Part shown: positions 24,716-34,664 of the stretch, piece after piece | How the letters are laid out: every line of letters begins with the position of its first letter | How positions within the stretch are numbered: position 1 is the first letter of the stretch | The notes under the pieces: model-generated | Told to the model about the DNA's origin: nothing | What the model saw: the letters and a program-made list of their open reading frames with translations, nothing else | Database searches by the model: none | Program-made: the position numbers and the translations under genes | Assembly (NCBI RefSeq): GCF_016909575.1 | Contig: NZ_JAFBGA010000001.1 | Location: 248,001-312,000 of the forward strand | DNA length: 64,000 nucleotides | Direction of reading: 5' to 3' | Origin: Streptomyces sp. HB132 | GTDB lineage: Bacteria > Actinomycetota > Actinomycetes > Streptomycetales > Streptomycetaceae

Positions 24716-26680
24716 ATGATCACCCAACTGCTGGTCGCCAACCGGGGCGAGATCGCCTGCCGGATCTTCCGCACCTGCCGGGAGCTGGGCATCTCCACCG
24801 TCGCCGTGTACTCGGACGCCGATGCCGACGCCCTGCACGTACGGGAGGCCGACACCGCCGTACGCCTGCCGGGGGCCGCGCCGGGGGACACGTATCTGCG
24901 CGGCGACCTCGTCGTCGCCGCCGCGCTCGCCGCGGGCGCCGACGCCGTGCACCCGGGGTACGGCTTCCTCTCGGAGAACGCCGGGTTCGCCCGGGCCGTG
25001 CAGGACGCGGGGCTCGTATGGGTGGGGCCGCCGGTCAAGGCCATCGAGCTGATGGCGTCCAAGACCCGGGCGAAGGAGCTGATGGCCGCTGCCGATGTGC
25101 CGCTGCTCGCCCCGGTCGATCCGGGGAGCGCCACGGCCGCGGATCTGCCCCTGCTGCTCAAGGCGGCGGCGGGTGGGGGCGGACGCGGGATGCGGGTCGT
25201 GCGGGAACTGGGCTCGCTCCGGCAGGAGATGACCGCAGCCTCCGCCGAGGCAGCCGGTGCCTTCGGGGACGGCGAGGTGTTCGCCGAGCCGTACGTCGAG
25301 CGGGGCCGGCACGTCGAGGTCCAGGTCATGGCGGACGGGCAGGGCACGGTGTGGGCGCTCGGCACCCGCGACTGCTCGCTCCAGCGCCGCCACCAGAAGG
25401 TCATCGAGGAGGCCCCCGCACCTGGTCTCGACGACGCAGTGCGCGGGCAGCTGCGCGACGCGGCCGTCGCCGCCGCGCACGCGGTGGGCTACCGGGGCGC
25501 GGGGACCGTCGAGTTCCTCGTGTCGAGCGAAGGGAAGCCGTACTTCCTGGAGATGAACACCCGGCTCCAGGTGGAACACCCCGTGACGGAAGCGGTGTTC
25601 GGCCTCGACCTGGTGGCCCTCCAACTGCGGATCGCGGAGGGCGGGCCCCTGCCCGCCGCCGCACCCCCCGAGCCCTCGGGCCACGCCGTGGAGGCCCGCC
25701 TCTACGCCGAGGACCCGGCGCGTGACTGGCAGCCGCAGACCGGAGCACTGCTCACCTTCGACGTGCCCGACGAACCCGGCATCCGCGTCGACACCGGATA
25801 CACCGGCGGCGACACCATCGGCGTGCACTACGACCCGATGCTCGCCAAGGTCATCGCCCACGCACCCACCCGCGGCGAAGCGGTCCGTCTCCTGGCCCGC
25901 GCCCTGGAACGCGCCCGCGTCCACGGCCCGGTCACCAACCGGGAGCTGCTCGTACGCTCCCTGCGCCACCCGGACTTCACCGCCGGGCACCTCGACACCG
26001 GTTTCTACGACCGGCACCTGGCCGCCCTGACGGCGACCGGTACCGCCGGCGAGGACTCCGCCCGCCGTCTCGCCGCCACCGCCGCCGCGCTCGCCTCGGC
26101 GGCCGGCACGGCCGCGGGCGCGGCGGGCACACCCGGCCCCGCGCGGTTCGGCGCCTGGCGGAACCTGGCCTCCGCACCGCAGACCAGGTGTTACCGCGCC
26201 GAGCCCGACGGCACCGGGTACGAGGTCGCCTACCGCACCGGCCGGGACGGCGCCCCGGCCCCCGAAACCGGTGAGCGGGTCCTCGCCGTCCGCCCCGGTG
26301 CGGTCACCCTCGAAACCGGCGGCGTGACCCGGCACTTCACCGTCACCCCGCACGGCGACCGGACCTACGTGGACACCACGTCCGGCTCGTACGCCTTCAC
26401 CGCCCTGCCCCGTTTCACCGACCCCGCCGAACGCACCGAACCCGGCTCCCTGCTCGCCCCCATGCCCGGCACCGTCGTGCGTCTCGCCGACGGGCTCGCG
26501 CCGGGAGCGGCCGTCCGGGCGGGGCAGCCCCTGATCTGGCTGGAGGCGATGAAGATGGAGCACCGCATCCTCGCCCCCGCCTCCGGCACGCTCACCGCGC
26601 TCCATGCCGCCCCCGGACTCCAGGTCGAGGTCGGCGTCCTGCTCGCGGTCGTACAGGACGCATCCGCCCAGCCGGCGTAG
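24716..26680 (+). CDS. Acyl-CoA carboxylase alpha subunit (biotin carboxylase + BCCP)
   Basis: A 654-residue biotin carboxylase/carrier fusion. The ATP-grasp domain has LLVANRGEIACRI at the N-terminus, KAAAGGGGRGMR (about 160) and EMNTRLQVEHPVTE (about 285). A Pro/Ala-rich linker region leads to the biotinyl domain, where EAMKMEH (about 610) carries the biotinylated Lys. It carboxylates biotin with bicarbonate and ATP and pairs with the beta subunit. Eight bases separate the genes; its stop is followed by a repetitive 164-bp gap. Confidence 0.95.
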   Translation: MITQLLVANRGEIACRIFRTCRELGISTVAVYSDADADALHVREADTAVRLPGAAPGDTYLRGDLVVAAALAAGADAVHPGYGFLSENAGFARAVQDAGLVWVGPPVKAIELMASKTRAKELMAAADVPLLAPVDPGSATAADLPLLLKAAAGGGGRGMRVVRELGSLRQEMTAASAEAAGAFGDGEVFAEPYVERGRHVEVQVMADGQGTVWALGTRDCSLQRRHQKVIEEAPAPGLDDAVRGQLRDAAVAAAHAVGYRGAGTVEFLVSSEGKPYFLEMNTRLQVEHPVTEAVFGLDLVALQLRIAEGGPLPAAAPPEPSGHAVEARLYAEDPARDWQPQTGALLTFDVPDEPGIRVDTGYTGGDTIGVHYDPMLAKVIAHAPTRGEAVRLLARALERARVHGPVTNRELLVRSLRHPDFTAGHLDTGFYDRHLAALTATGTAGEDSARRLAATAAALASAAGTAAGAAGTPGPARFGAWRNLASAPQTRCYRAEPDGTGYEVAYRTGRDGAPAPETGERVLAVRPGAVTLETGGVTRHFTVTPHGDRTYVDTTSGSYAFTALPRFTDPAERTEPGSLLAPMPGTVVRLADGLAPGAAVRAGQPLIWLEAMKMEHRILAPASGTLTALHAAPGLQVEVGVLLAVVQDASAQPA

Positions 26681-26727
26681 CACGCACACGCACCCCGTAC
26701 TCCGCACCTGCTCCGAACGCTCCCCGG

Positions 26728-26790
26728 CACCCGGCACGCCCACCCACCGGCACCGCACCCGGCACGCTCCCGCACCCGCACCCGGCACGC
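26728..26790 (+). repeat. Three direct copies of CACCCGGCACGC before the acyl-CoA dehydrogenase
   Basis: Exact 12-base copies occur at 26728-26739, 26756-26767 and 26779-26790, embedded in a C/A-rich low-purine-strand stretch between two operon genes. Spacing is 28 and 23 bp. It may be a regulatory or transcript-stability element, or simple low-complexity spacer. Confidence 0.65.
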
Positions 26791-26844
26791 TGCGCACCCG
26801 TCGTGCCCCGCGCCCGCATCCGCGCACCAGGAGGAGACGACCTC

Positions 26845-28011
26845 ATGAGCACCGTCCTCGAAACCGAAGAGCACAAGGCCCTGCGCGCAGCCGTCGCCGC
26901 ACTCGGCAAGCGCTTCGGCCGCGACTACACCACCGCCCTGGCCCGCAAGGGCGAGCACCCCCGCGAGCTCTGGTCCGAGGCGGGCAAGCTCGGCTATCTC
27001 GGCGTCAACCTCCCCGAGGAGTACGGTGGCGGAGGCGGCGGCATGGCAGAGCTCTCCATCGTCCTGGAGGAGCTCGGCGCCGCCGGAAGCCCCCTCCTCA
27101 TGCTGGTCGTCTCCCCGGCGATCTGCGGCACCGTCATCGCCCGTTTCGGCACCGAGGCCCAGAAGCGGACCTGGCTCCCCGGCCTCTCCGACGGCAGCCT
27201 GACCATGTCGTTCGGCATCACCGAGCCCGACGCCGGCTCCAACTCGCACCGCATCACCACCACCGCCCGCCGCGACGGCGGGGAGTGGATCCTGAGCGGC
27301 CGCAAGGTCTTCATCTCCGGCGTCGACATCTCCGACGCCACACTGATCGTCGGCCGCTCCGAGGACGCGAGGTCCGGCAGCCTCAAACCCTGCCTCTTCA
27401 TCGTGCCCCGCGACGCGCCCGGCTTCACGCGTACGCCGATCGACATGGAACTACAGGCGGCCGAGAAGCAGTTCGAGCTGGCCCTCGACGACGTACGGCT
27501 GCCCGCCGACGCACTCGTCGGTGAGGGGGAGGACGCGGGCCTGCTCCAGCTCTTCGCCGGTCTGAACCCGGAGCGCATCATGGGAGCGGCCTTCGCCATC
27601 GGCATGGGCCGCTACGCCGTCGAACGGGCCGTCGACTACGCGAAGAGCCGCACCGTCTGGAAGGGCGTGCCCATCGGCGCGCACCAGGCCATCGCGCACC
27701 CGCTCGCCCAGGCGCACATCGAGCTGGAACTCGCCCGCCTGATGATGCAGAAGGCCGCGAAGCTCTGCGACGACGGCGACGACATCGGCGCGGGCGAGGC
27801 CGCGAACATGGCGAAGTACGCCGCGGCCGAAGCGTGCGTCAGGGCCGTCGACCAGGCCGTCCACACCCTCGGCGGCAACGGTCTCACCCGTGAATACGGG
27901 CTCGCCTCCCTGGTCACGGCCGCACGTGTCTCCCGTATCGCACCCGTGAGCCGCGAAATGATCCTCAACTACGTCTCCCATCAGACCCTGGGCCTGCCGA
28001 AGTCGTACTGA
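26845..28011 (+). CDS. Acyl-CoA dehydrogenase (citronellyl/isovaleryl-CoA type candidate)
   Basis: A 388-residue flavoprotein. Conserved elements include LPEEYGGGGGG (about 55), FGITEPDAGSNSHRITTTA (about 119-137; flavin/acyl binding) and the C-terminal TLGGNGLTREYGL (about 350). It oxidises an acyl-CoA at C2-C3 and passes electrons to ETF. GGAGGAG precedes ATG 26845. The usual catalytic Glu region cannot be pinned without alignment. In the operon it would prepare the unsaturated acyl-CoA that the carboxylase uses. Confidence 0.94.
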   Translation: MSTVLETEEHKALRAAVAALGKRFGRDYTTALARKGEHPRELWSEAGKLGYLGVNLPEEYGGGGGGMAELSIVLEELGAAGSPLLMLVVSPAICGTVIARFGTEAQKRTWLPGLSDGSLTMSFGITEPDAGSNSHRITTTARRDGGEWILSGRKVFISGVDISDATLIVGRSEDARSGSLKPCLFIVPRDAPGFTRTPIDMELQAAEKQFELALDDVRLPADALVGEGEDAGLLQLFAGLNPERIMGAAFAIGMGRYAVERAVDYAKSRTVWKGVPIGAHQAIAHPLAQAHIELELARLMMQKAAKLCDDGDDIGAGEAANMAKYAAAEACVRAVDQAVHTLGGNGLTREYGLASLVTAARVSRIAPVSREMILNYVSHQTLGLPKSY

Positions 28012-28095
28012 CGGCTCTCGGCCACGTCCCGGGTCTCCCCATCCGCCCCCGGCAGGGGCGATTCCGGCTCTCCACCCGCGTCGAAGGGGACCACC

Positions 28096-29652
<1,557 letters not shown>

Positions 29653-29673
<21 letters not shown>

Positions 29674-29734
29674 CCCCGGCACCTCCGCCCCACGACCGGG
29701 AGAAGCATCGATGACCATGGCACCCCCCGCCCAC
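29653..29734 (+). repeat. 41-bp tandem duplication spanning a ribosome site and start codon
   Basis: Positions 29653-29693 and 29694-29734 align end to end with 34 of 41 bases identical. Each copy contains a ribosome site (GGGAGAGG or GGGAGAAG) and CGATGACC. Since 41 is not a multiple of three, the first copy's ATG lies in a different frame from the gene it once started. Confidence 0.75.
29670..29714 (+). CDS. 14-codon translationally coupled leader ORF
   Basis: ATG 29670 overlaps the ligase stop (ATGA) and the ORF's own TGA overlaps the hydratase ATG (ATGA). Ribosomes could pass from ligase to hydratase through this peptide (MTPAPPPHDREKHR). It is a by-product of the 41-bp duplication; expression is inferred from architecture only. 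Confidence 0.4.
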
Positions 29735-30451
29735 GACCGGGGCATCACCACCCTCACCCTCGACTCCCCGGCCAACCGCAACGCGCTCTCCGCGACGCTG
29801 GTGGGTGAGCTGTCCGAGGCGCTGGCCGGGTGCGCGGGCGACGACTCGGTGCGCGCGGTCGTGCTCACCCACACCGGCAACACGTTCTGCGCGGGCGCCG
29901 ACCTGACCGCACCCCCCGAACCGGCCGCCTTCGTCGCCCTGATGCGGGCGATCGTCGCCCTGCCCAAACCCGTCGTCGCCCGCGTCACCGGCCACGTCCG
30001 GGCCGGCGGGCTCGGGCTCCTCGGGGCCTGTGACATCTCGGCGGCGGGACCCGACGCCACCTTCGCCCTCACCGAGTCCCGCCTGGGCCTCGCCCCCGCC
30101 GTCATCTCCCTGCCCCTGCTGCCACGCCTGGAGCCGCGCGCAGCCGCCCGCTACTACCTCACCGGGGAACGCTTCGACGCGGAGGAGGCCGCCCGCATCG
30201 GCCTCATCACGCTGGCCGCCGGTCCCGAGGACGTGGACAAGGCGCTCGTACCGGTACTGGACGGACTGCGCAGGGCGTCACCGCAGGGGCTGGCGGCTTC
30301 GAAGGAGCTGGTCACGGCTACTGTGCTGAGGAGTTTCGACAGTCACGCCGAAGACCTCATCGCCCGCTCCGCGGCGCTCTTCGCCTCCGACGCGGTACGG
30401 GAGGGGATGACGGCCTTCCTGGAACGACGGGATCCCGCATGGGTGCTGTGA
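29711..30451 (+). CDS. Enoyl-CoA hydratase/isomerase family protein
   Basis: A 246-residue crotonase-fold enzyme. The CoA/oxyanion loop is FCAGADLTAP (about 59-68) and the second is VRAGGLGLLGACDISAAG (about 97-114). The two glutamates of classical hydratases are not both obvious, so it may be an isomerase or hydratase with a shifted acid. In Atu-like pathways this step hydrates the carboxylated enoyl-CoA. ATG 29711 has GGGAGAAG upstream. Its 3' end overlaps the TetR gene by 13 bases. Confidence 0.92.
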   Translation: MTMAPPAHDRGITTLTLDSPANRNALSATLVGELSEALAGCAGDDSVRAVVLTHTGNTFCAGADLTAPPEPAAFVALMRAIVALPKPVVARVTGHVRAGGLGLLGACDISAAGPDATFALTESRLGLAPAVISLPLLPRLEPRAAARYYLTGERFDAEEAARIGLITLAAGPEDVDKALVPVLDGLRRASPQGLAASKELVTATVLRSFDSHAEDLIARSAALFASDAVREGMTAFLERRDPAWVL

Positions 30452-31017
30452 CGACCCCGAAGCAGGACAGGAGCCGCGCCACCCGGCAGCGGCTCCTGGC
30501 GTCGGCGGTGGCCTGCCTGGCCGAACACGGCTGGGCGGGCTCCACGGTCACCGTCGTCGCCGAGCACGCCGGGGTCTCGCGGGGAGCCGCCCAGCACCAC
30601 TTCCCGACCCGCGAGGACCTGTTCACCGGCGCCGTCGAGTACGTCGCCGAGGAGCGCTCCGCCGCCCTGCGCGCCCTGCCCGTCCAGGGCCGCGCGGCGG
30701 TGATCGCCGCCCTGGTCGACCTCTACACCGGCCCGCTCTTCCGCGCCGCGCTCCAGCTCTGGGTCGCCGCCTCGAACGAAGCCCAACTGAGGCCCCGTGT
30801 CACCGAACTGGAGGCCCGCGTCGGCCGCGAGACCCACCGCATCGCCGTGGAACTCCTGCGCGCCGACGAGACCCGACCCGGCGTGCGCGAGACGGTGCAG
30901 GGCCTCCTCGACATGGCCCGCGGCCTGGGCCTCGCAAACGTCCTGACCGACGACACGGTGCGGCGGGAGAAGGTCGTCGCGCAGTGGGCGGCCCTCGTGG
31001 GCGAGGCGCTGGGCTGA
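30439..31017 (+). CDS. TetR-family regulator of the AtuA-like operon
   Basis: A 192-residue TetR repressor with its helix-turn-helix at about 30-58 (STVTVVAEHAGVSRGAAQHHFPTREDL, read in parts) and a C-terminal ligand domain. It overlaps the hydratase gene, so it is the last gene of the operon and probably autoregulates it, sensing an acyl-CoA or the free acid. The palindrome at 20534-20547 is the most likely operator. Confidence 0.92.
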   Translation: MGAVTTPKQDRSRATRQRLLASAVACLAEHGWAGSTVTVVAEHAGVSRGAAQHHFPTREDLFTGAVEYVAEERSAALRALPVQGRAAVIAALVDLYTGPLFRAALQLWVAASNEAQLRPRVTELEARVGRETHRIAVELLRADETRPGVRETVQGLLDMARGLGLANVLTDDTVRREKVVAQWAALVGEALG

Positions 31018-31023
31018 GGAGGC

Positions 31024-31073
31024 GCAACCCTAGGGTTGCTCCTCGCCGATGTTTGTGCAACCCTGGGGTTGCA
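31024..31073. promoter_or_regulatory. Twin ArsR-type operators before the AHSA1/ArsR operon
   Basis: Two perfect palindromes share the same arms: GCAACCCTAGGGTTGC (31024-31039) and TGCAACCCTGGGGTTGCA (31056-31073). Their centres are 33 bp apart, about three helical turns on the same face. They lie 35-84 bp before the first start of the pair, so they are very likely autoregulatory sites of the ArsR protein. Confidence 0.75.
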
Positions 31074-31107
31074 CTCAATTCATCGGCGTGAGCGAAGGAG
31101 ACTTCTC

Positions 31108-31554
31108 GTGAACGAGGACCGGATCGAACGCGAAACCCTGATCGAGGCTTCCCAGGAGCGGGTCTGGTCCCTGGTGACCCAGCCCGGTTTCTGGGTGGCC
31201 GAAGACACGGCCCCGCTCGGCCCGGTGGCCGAGGAGGGCGGGACGACGGTCGTAAAGAACGCCGAGTACGGCGACTTCCCCGTGCGTGTGGAGACGGTCG
31301 AGCCGCAGACGTACGTGGCATACCGCTGGGCCAGCGCGTTCCCCGGCGCGGGGCTGCGCGAGGGCAACAGCACTCTCGTGGAGTTCACCCTGGTGCCGGA
31401 GGGCGGGTCGACACGCCTGCGCGTCGTGGAGAGCGGTTTCGCGGCCCTGGCCGGGTCCGACGAACTCCGCAGCAAGGCGGTGGAGGACAACACCAGCGGC
31501 TGGCCGCAGGTGCTGGACGCGTTCAGGACGCGCGCCGAAGGGGAGCGGGTGTGA
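31108..31554 (+). CDS. SRPBCC/AHSA1-domain protein
   Basis: A 148-residue START/SRPBCC-fold protein with the family opening (ETLIEASQERVWSLVTQP) and C-terminal helix (WPQVLDAFRTRAEG). Such proteins bind hydrophobic ligands; in many actinobacteria they pair with an ArsR gene. GTG 31108 is preceded by GAAGGAGA. Its TGA overlaps the ArsR GTG. Confidence 0.92.
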   Translation: MNEDRIERETLIEASQERVWSLVTQPGFWVAEDTAPLGPVAEEGGTTVVKNAEYGDFPVRVETVEPQTYVAYRWASAFPGAGLREGNSTLVEFTLVPEGGSTRLRVVESGFAALAGSDELRSKAVEDNTSGWPQVLDAFRTRAEGERV

Positions 31555-31904
31555 CGGACGGGCGCCACGAGGCCGCCGAGGACGTCGACGGCGTCCTCGG
31601 CGCCCTGGCCGATCCGATGCGGCGCCGGATACTCGACCTGCTCGCCGCGCAGGGGGAGGCCACCGCGACGGCACTCGCCGAAGCGCTGCCCGTCTCACGG
31701 CAGGCGGTGGTCAAACACCTCACCGTCCTGGACGCCGCCGGACTCGTCTCCGGCCGGAGGGCGGGACGCGAGGTGCGGTACGCGGTGCGGCCCGCCGCCC
31801 TGGACGCCACGGCGCGATGGATGGCCGCGCTCGCCGGCGAGTGGGACCAGCGCCTCGACCGCCTCAGGCGCACGGCCGAGGCGGCGGAGCGGGACGCGAC
31901 CTGA
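31551..31904 (+). CDS. ArsR-family winged-helix regulator
   Basis: A 117-residue ArsR/SmtB-type regulator without metal-binding cysteines. The recognition helix is in LPVSRQAVVKHLTVLDAAGLV (read in parts, about 48-66), followed by the beta wing RRAGREVRYAV. It is coupled (GTGA) to the AHSA1 gene, and two matching palindromes upstream of the pair suggest dimer binding and autorepression. The signal is unknown, perhaps the ligand of the AHSA1 protein. Confidence 0.93.
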   Translation: MTDGRHEAAEDVDGVLGALADPMRRRILDLLAAQGEATATALAEALPVSRQAVVKHLTVLDAAGLVSGRRAGREVRYAVRPAALDATARWMAALAGEWDQRLDRLRRTAEAAERDAT

Positions 31905-31940
31905 GGCGCGTGCCCGTTCCGGCGCCTGGGCGCCCCGAGG

Positions 31941-33050
31941 TCAGTTGCCCAGGTCCGCGAGCTGGTCGTACCCGTCGATCGAGCGGGGGTCGCGCGAGCC
32001 CGGGCCGATGTACGTCGCCGAGGGGCGTACCAGGCGGCCCGTGCGCTTCTGCTCCAGGATGTGCGCCGACCAGCCCGCCGTGCGGGCGCAGCTGAACATC
32101 GACGTGAACATGTGCGCCGGGACCTCGGCGAAGTCCAGCACGATCGCCGCCCAGAACTCGACGTTCGTCGCCAGGACACGGTCCGGGCGCCGTGCGTGGA
32201 GCTCCTCCAGCGCGGCCTTCTCCAGTGCCTCCGCGACCTCGAAGCGCGGGGCGGCCAGCTCACGGGCCGTGCGGCGCAGGACGCGGGCGCGGGGGTCCTC
32301 GGCGCGGTAGACGCGGTGGCCGAAGCCCATGAGGCGCTCGCCCTTGTCCAGCGCCTGCTTCACGTACGCCGAGGCGTCGCCGGTCCGTTCGATCTCCTCG
32401 ATCATGCCGAGGACCCGGGACGGCGCACCGCCGTGGAGCGGGCCCGACATGGCGCCCACCGCCCCGGACAGCGCCGCCGAGACGTCCGCGCCGGTCGACG
32501 CGATGACACGGGCGGTGAACGTCGAGGCGTTCATGCCGTGTTCGGCGGCCGACGTCCAGTACGCGTCGACGGCCTTGACGTGCTTCGGGTCCGGCTCGCC
32601 GCGCCAGCGGATCATGAACCGTTCGACCACGGACCCGGCCTTGTCGATCTCGCTCTGCGGGACCATCGGCCGACCCTGGCCGCGGGCCGACTGGGCGACG
32701 TACGACAGGGCCATCACGGCCGCCCGCGCCAGGTCGTTGCGCGCGGTCTCCTCGTCGATGTCGAGCAGCGGCTTCAGACCCCACACCGGGGCCAGCATGG
32801 CGAGTGCGGACTGCACGTCGACCCGGATGTCACCGGAGTGCACGGGGATCGGGAAGGGCTCGGCGGGCGGCAGGCCGGGGTTGAACGCCCCGTCCACCAG
32901 CAGGCCCCAGACGTTGCCGAACGACACATGGCCGACGAGGTCCTCGATGTCGACGCCGCGGTAGCGGAGCGAGCCGCCTTCCTTGTCGGGTTCGGCGATC
33001 TCCGTCTCGAACGCGACGACTCCTTCAAGTCCGGGTACGAAGTCGGACAT
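31941..33050 (-). CDS. Citrate synthase family protein (citrate synthase 2 type)
   Basis: A 369-residue type-II-small citrate synthase. Catalytic histidines are in GPLHGGAPSRV (about 223) and GFGHRVYRAEDPR (about 262); the aspartate is probably in VLDFAEVP (about 316). It condenses oxaloacetate with acetyl-CoA or, as for some paralogues, propionyl-CoA. The ATG at 33050 is preceded by GAGGGAG. Streptomyces carry several paralogues and this short form is usually not the main TCA enzyme. It is divergent from pdxH. Confidence 0.93.
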   Translation of the reverse strand: MSDFVPGLEGVVAFETEIAEPDKEGGSLRYRGVDIEDLVGHVSFGNVWGLLVDGAFNPGLPPAEPFPIPVHSGDIRVDVQSALAMLAPVWGLKPLLDIDEETARNDLARAAVMALSYVAQSARGQGRPMVPQSEIDKAGSVVERFMIRWRGEPDPKHVKAVDAYWTSAAEHGMNASTFTARVIASTGADVSAALSGAVGAMSGPLHGGAPSRVLGMIEEIERTGDASAYVKQALDKGERLMGFGHRVYRAEDPRARVLRRTARELAAPRFEVAEALEKAALEELHARRPDRVLATNVEFWAAIVLDFAEVPAHMFTSMFSCARTAGWSAHILEQKRTGRLVRPSATYIGPGSRDPRSIDGYDQLADLGN

Positions 33051-33223
33051 CGGGCGGCTCCCTCGACTCGGCGGCTGTGTGCAGGCCACGAAGGCCTGTG
33101 CACGATACTGGCGGGTTACCACGACGCGGGGAAGGGTGACGTCCGGCACAGCCCGCGCGGCTCGCGGGCCGGCGATCGCGCCCTCCCCGCGGGGAAACCG
33201 GTCCGCTGCGGCAGGATGGCCCC

Positions 33224-33940
33224 GTGCCCACAGCAGATGCCACTCCGTCCTCCGCTTCCGCCTCCTCTCGCGTCCCGTCATCCGATTGCACCACCGATCC
33301 GGCCACGATGCGCGAGCAGTACCGCTCCGAGGACTTCACCGAGAAGGATCTCGCCGCGGACCCCATGGCCCAGTTCGCCCGGTGGTTCCGCCAGGTCGCC
33401 GGGGGCGGCGCGCTCCACGAGCCGAACGCGATGGTGGTCTCCACGGCCGACACCCGGGGCCGCCCGTCCTCCCGGACGGTGCTGCTGAAGCACTACGACG
33501 AGCGCGGGTTCGTCTTCTTCACCAACTACGGCTCCCGCAAGGGCCGCGAGCTGACGGCGAACCCGTACGTCTCGCTGCTCTTCCCCTGGCACCCGCTCGC
33601 CCGTCAGGTCATCGTGACCGGATCCGCGGTCCGTGTCGGACGCGACGAGACGGTGGCGTACTTCCGTACCCGCCCCCACGGCTCCCAGCTGGGCGCCTGG
33701 GCGAGCGACCAGTCGACCGTGATCGGCTCCCGGCAGGAGCTCGTCGACCGCTACGAGGAGCTCGCGGCCCGCTACCCGGAGGGCGAGAAGGTCCCGGCGC
33801 CGCCGCAGTGGGGCGGCTTCCGCGTCGTGCCGGAGGCGATCGAGTTCTGGCAGGGCCACGAGAACCGGCTGCACGACAGGCTGCGGTACGTCCGGGAGAG
33901 CCCGGACGCCGACTGGCGCGTGGAGCGCCTCTGCCCCTGA
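33224..33940 (+). CDS. pdxH: Pyridoxamine 5'-phosphate oxidase
   Basis: A 238-residue PNPOx enzyme with a 28-residue Ser-rich extension. FMN- and substrate-binding elements are visible: [24 protein letters not shown] (read in parts, about 80-104), [13 protein letters not shown], and the C-terminal [15 protein letters not shown] and NRLHDRLRY that close the active site. It makes pyridoxal phosphate from pyridoxine/pyridoxamine phosphate. A second PNPOx-fold protein lies at 60 kb. Confidence 0.95.
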   Translation: MPTADATPSSASASSRVPSSDCTTDPATMREQYRSEDFTEKDLAADPMAQFARWFRQVAGGGALHEPNAMVVSTADTRGRPSSRTVLLKHYDERGFVFFTNYGSRKGRELTANPYVSLLFPWHPLARQVIVTGSAVRVGRDETVAYFRTRPHGSQLGAWASDQSTVIGSRQELVDRYEELAARYPEGEKVPAPPQWGGFRVVPEAIEFWQGHENRLHDRLRYVRESPDADWRVERLCP

Positions 33941-33952
33941 CGCGCCGGGTCG

Positions 33953-34561
33953 TCAGCCCGCGGACCCGCCGGACGGCCCGGTGGACGTCGGCAGGAGCCG
34001 CACCAGGTCCAGGAGGTCGGCCTCGGTGATCTCCTGGCCCAGGAACACCGTCCGGTACACGACGTACCCGATCCAGCTGTCCACGATCGCGTCCAGCGGG
34101 AGCCCCTCCGGCAGCCCGCCCCGGGCCACGCCGTTCCGCATCAGCCGCGCGGCGGGCTTGGCGTGGGCCCGCAGAAGGTCCCGCAGGTCCGCCCGCCCGG
34201 CCTCGCCGCGCTCGGTCAGCGCACCCGTCACCACACCGGGGTCGCCCAGCAGCGTCAGGGTCCGCACCAGATTCCGCAGCCAGAGCAGCGCGTCCTCGCG
34301 CACGTCGCCCGTGTCGGGGGCCGGGCCCGGGGCGAGCCGGTCGGCGACCGCCTCGGTGATCACCGCGGCCTTGTTCGGCCACCAGCGGTAGACCGTCATC
34401 CGGGCGACCCCGGCCCGTGTGGCGATGCGGTCCATCGTCACGCCCCTGTAGCCGAGCTCGGCCACCAGCTCGCGCGTGGCCGCAAGGACGGCCTCATGGG
34501 CGTCCGGGTCGCGGTGCGGGCCGCGGCGCGGGCGCGAGGCGGCGGGGGATTCGGCGTCCAT
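33953..34561 (-). CDS. TetR-family regulator divergent from an SDR gene
   Basis: A 202-residue TetR protein; helix-turn-helix at about 40-62 (VTMDRIATRAGVARMTVYRWWPNK, read in parts) and TetR_C_11-like C-terminal domain. ATG 34561 has GGAGG five bases upstream. The 103-bp divergent region to the SDR gene carries a 20-bp palindrome, so repression of the SDR and of itself is likely. Confidence 0.94.
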   Translation of the reverse strand: MDAESPAASRPRRGPHRDPDAHEAVLAATRELVAELGYRGVTMDRIATRAGVARMTVYRWWPNKAAVITEAVADRLAPGPAPDTGDVREDALLWLRNLVRTLTLLGDPGVVTGALTERGEAGRADLRDLLRAHAKPAARLMRNGVARGGLPEGLPLDAIVDSWIGYVVYRTVFLGQEITEADLLDLVRLLPTSTGPSGGSAG

Positions 34562-34603
34562 GGAACCTCCGGAGCAGGACGGCTGGGGCGCAGCCGGAAT
34601 ATT

Positions 34604-34623
34604 TAGACTGTACGTACTGTCTA
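34604..34623. promoter_or_regulatory. TetR operator candidate TAGACTGTACGTACTGTCTA
   Basis: A 20-bp palindrome with only one mismatched pair, in the divergent promoter region. It overlaps a possible -10 for the TetR gene (TAAATA on the minus strand). It is typical in length and position for a TetR operator. Confidence 0.75.
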
Positions 34624-34664
34624 GTCTAGTGTCACCCGGCACATCTCAGCGTGGAGGTTCAATC

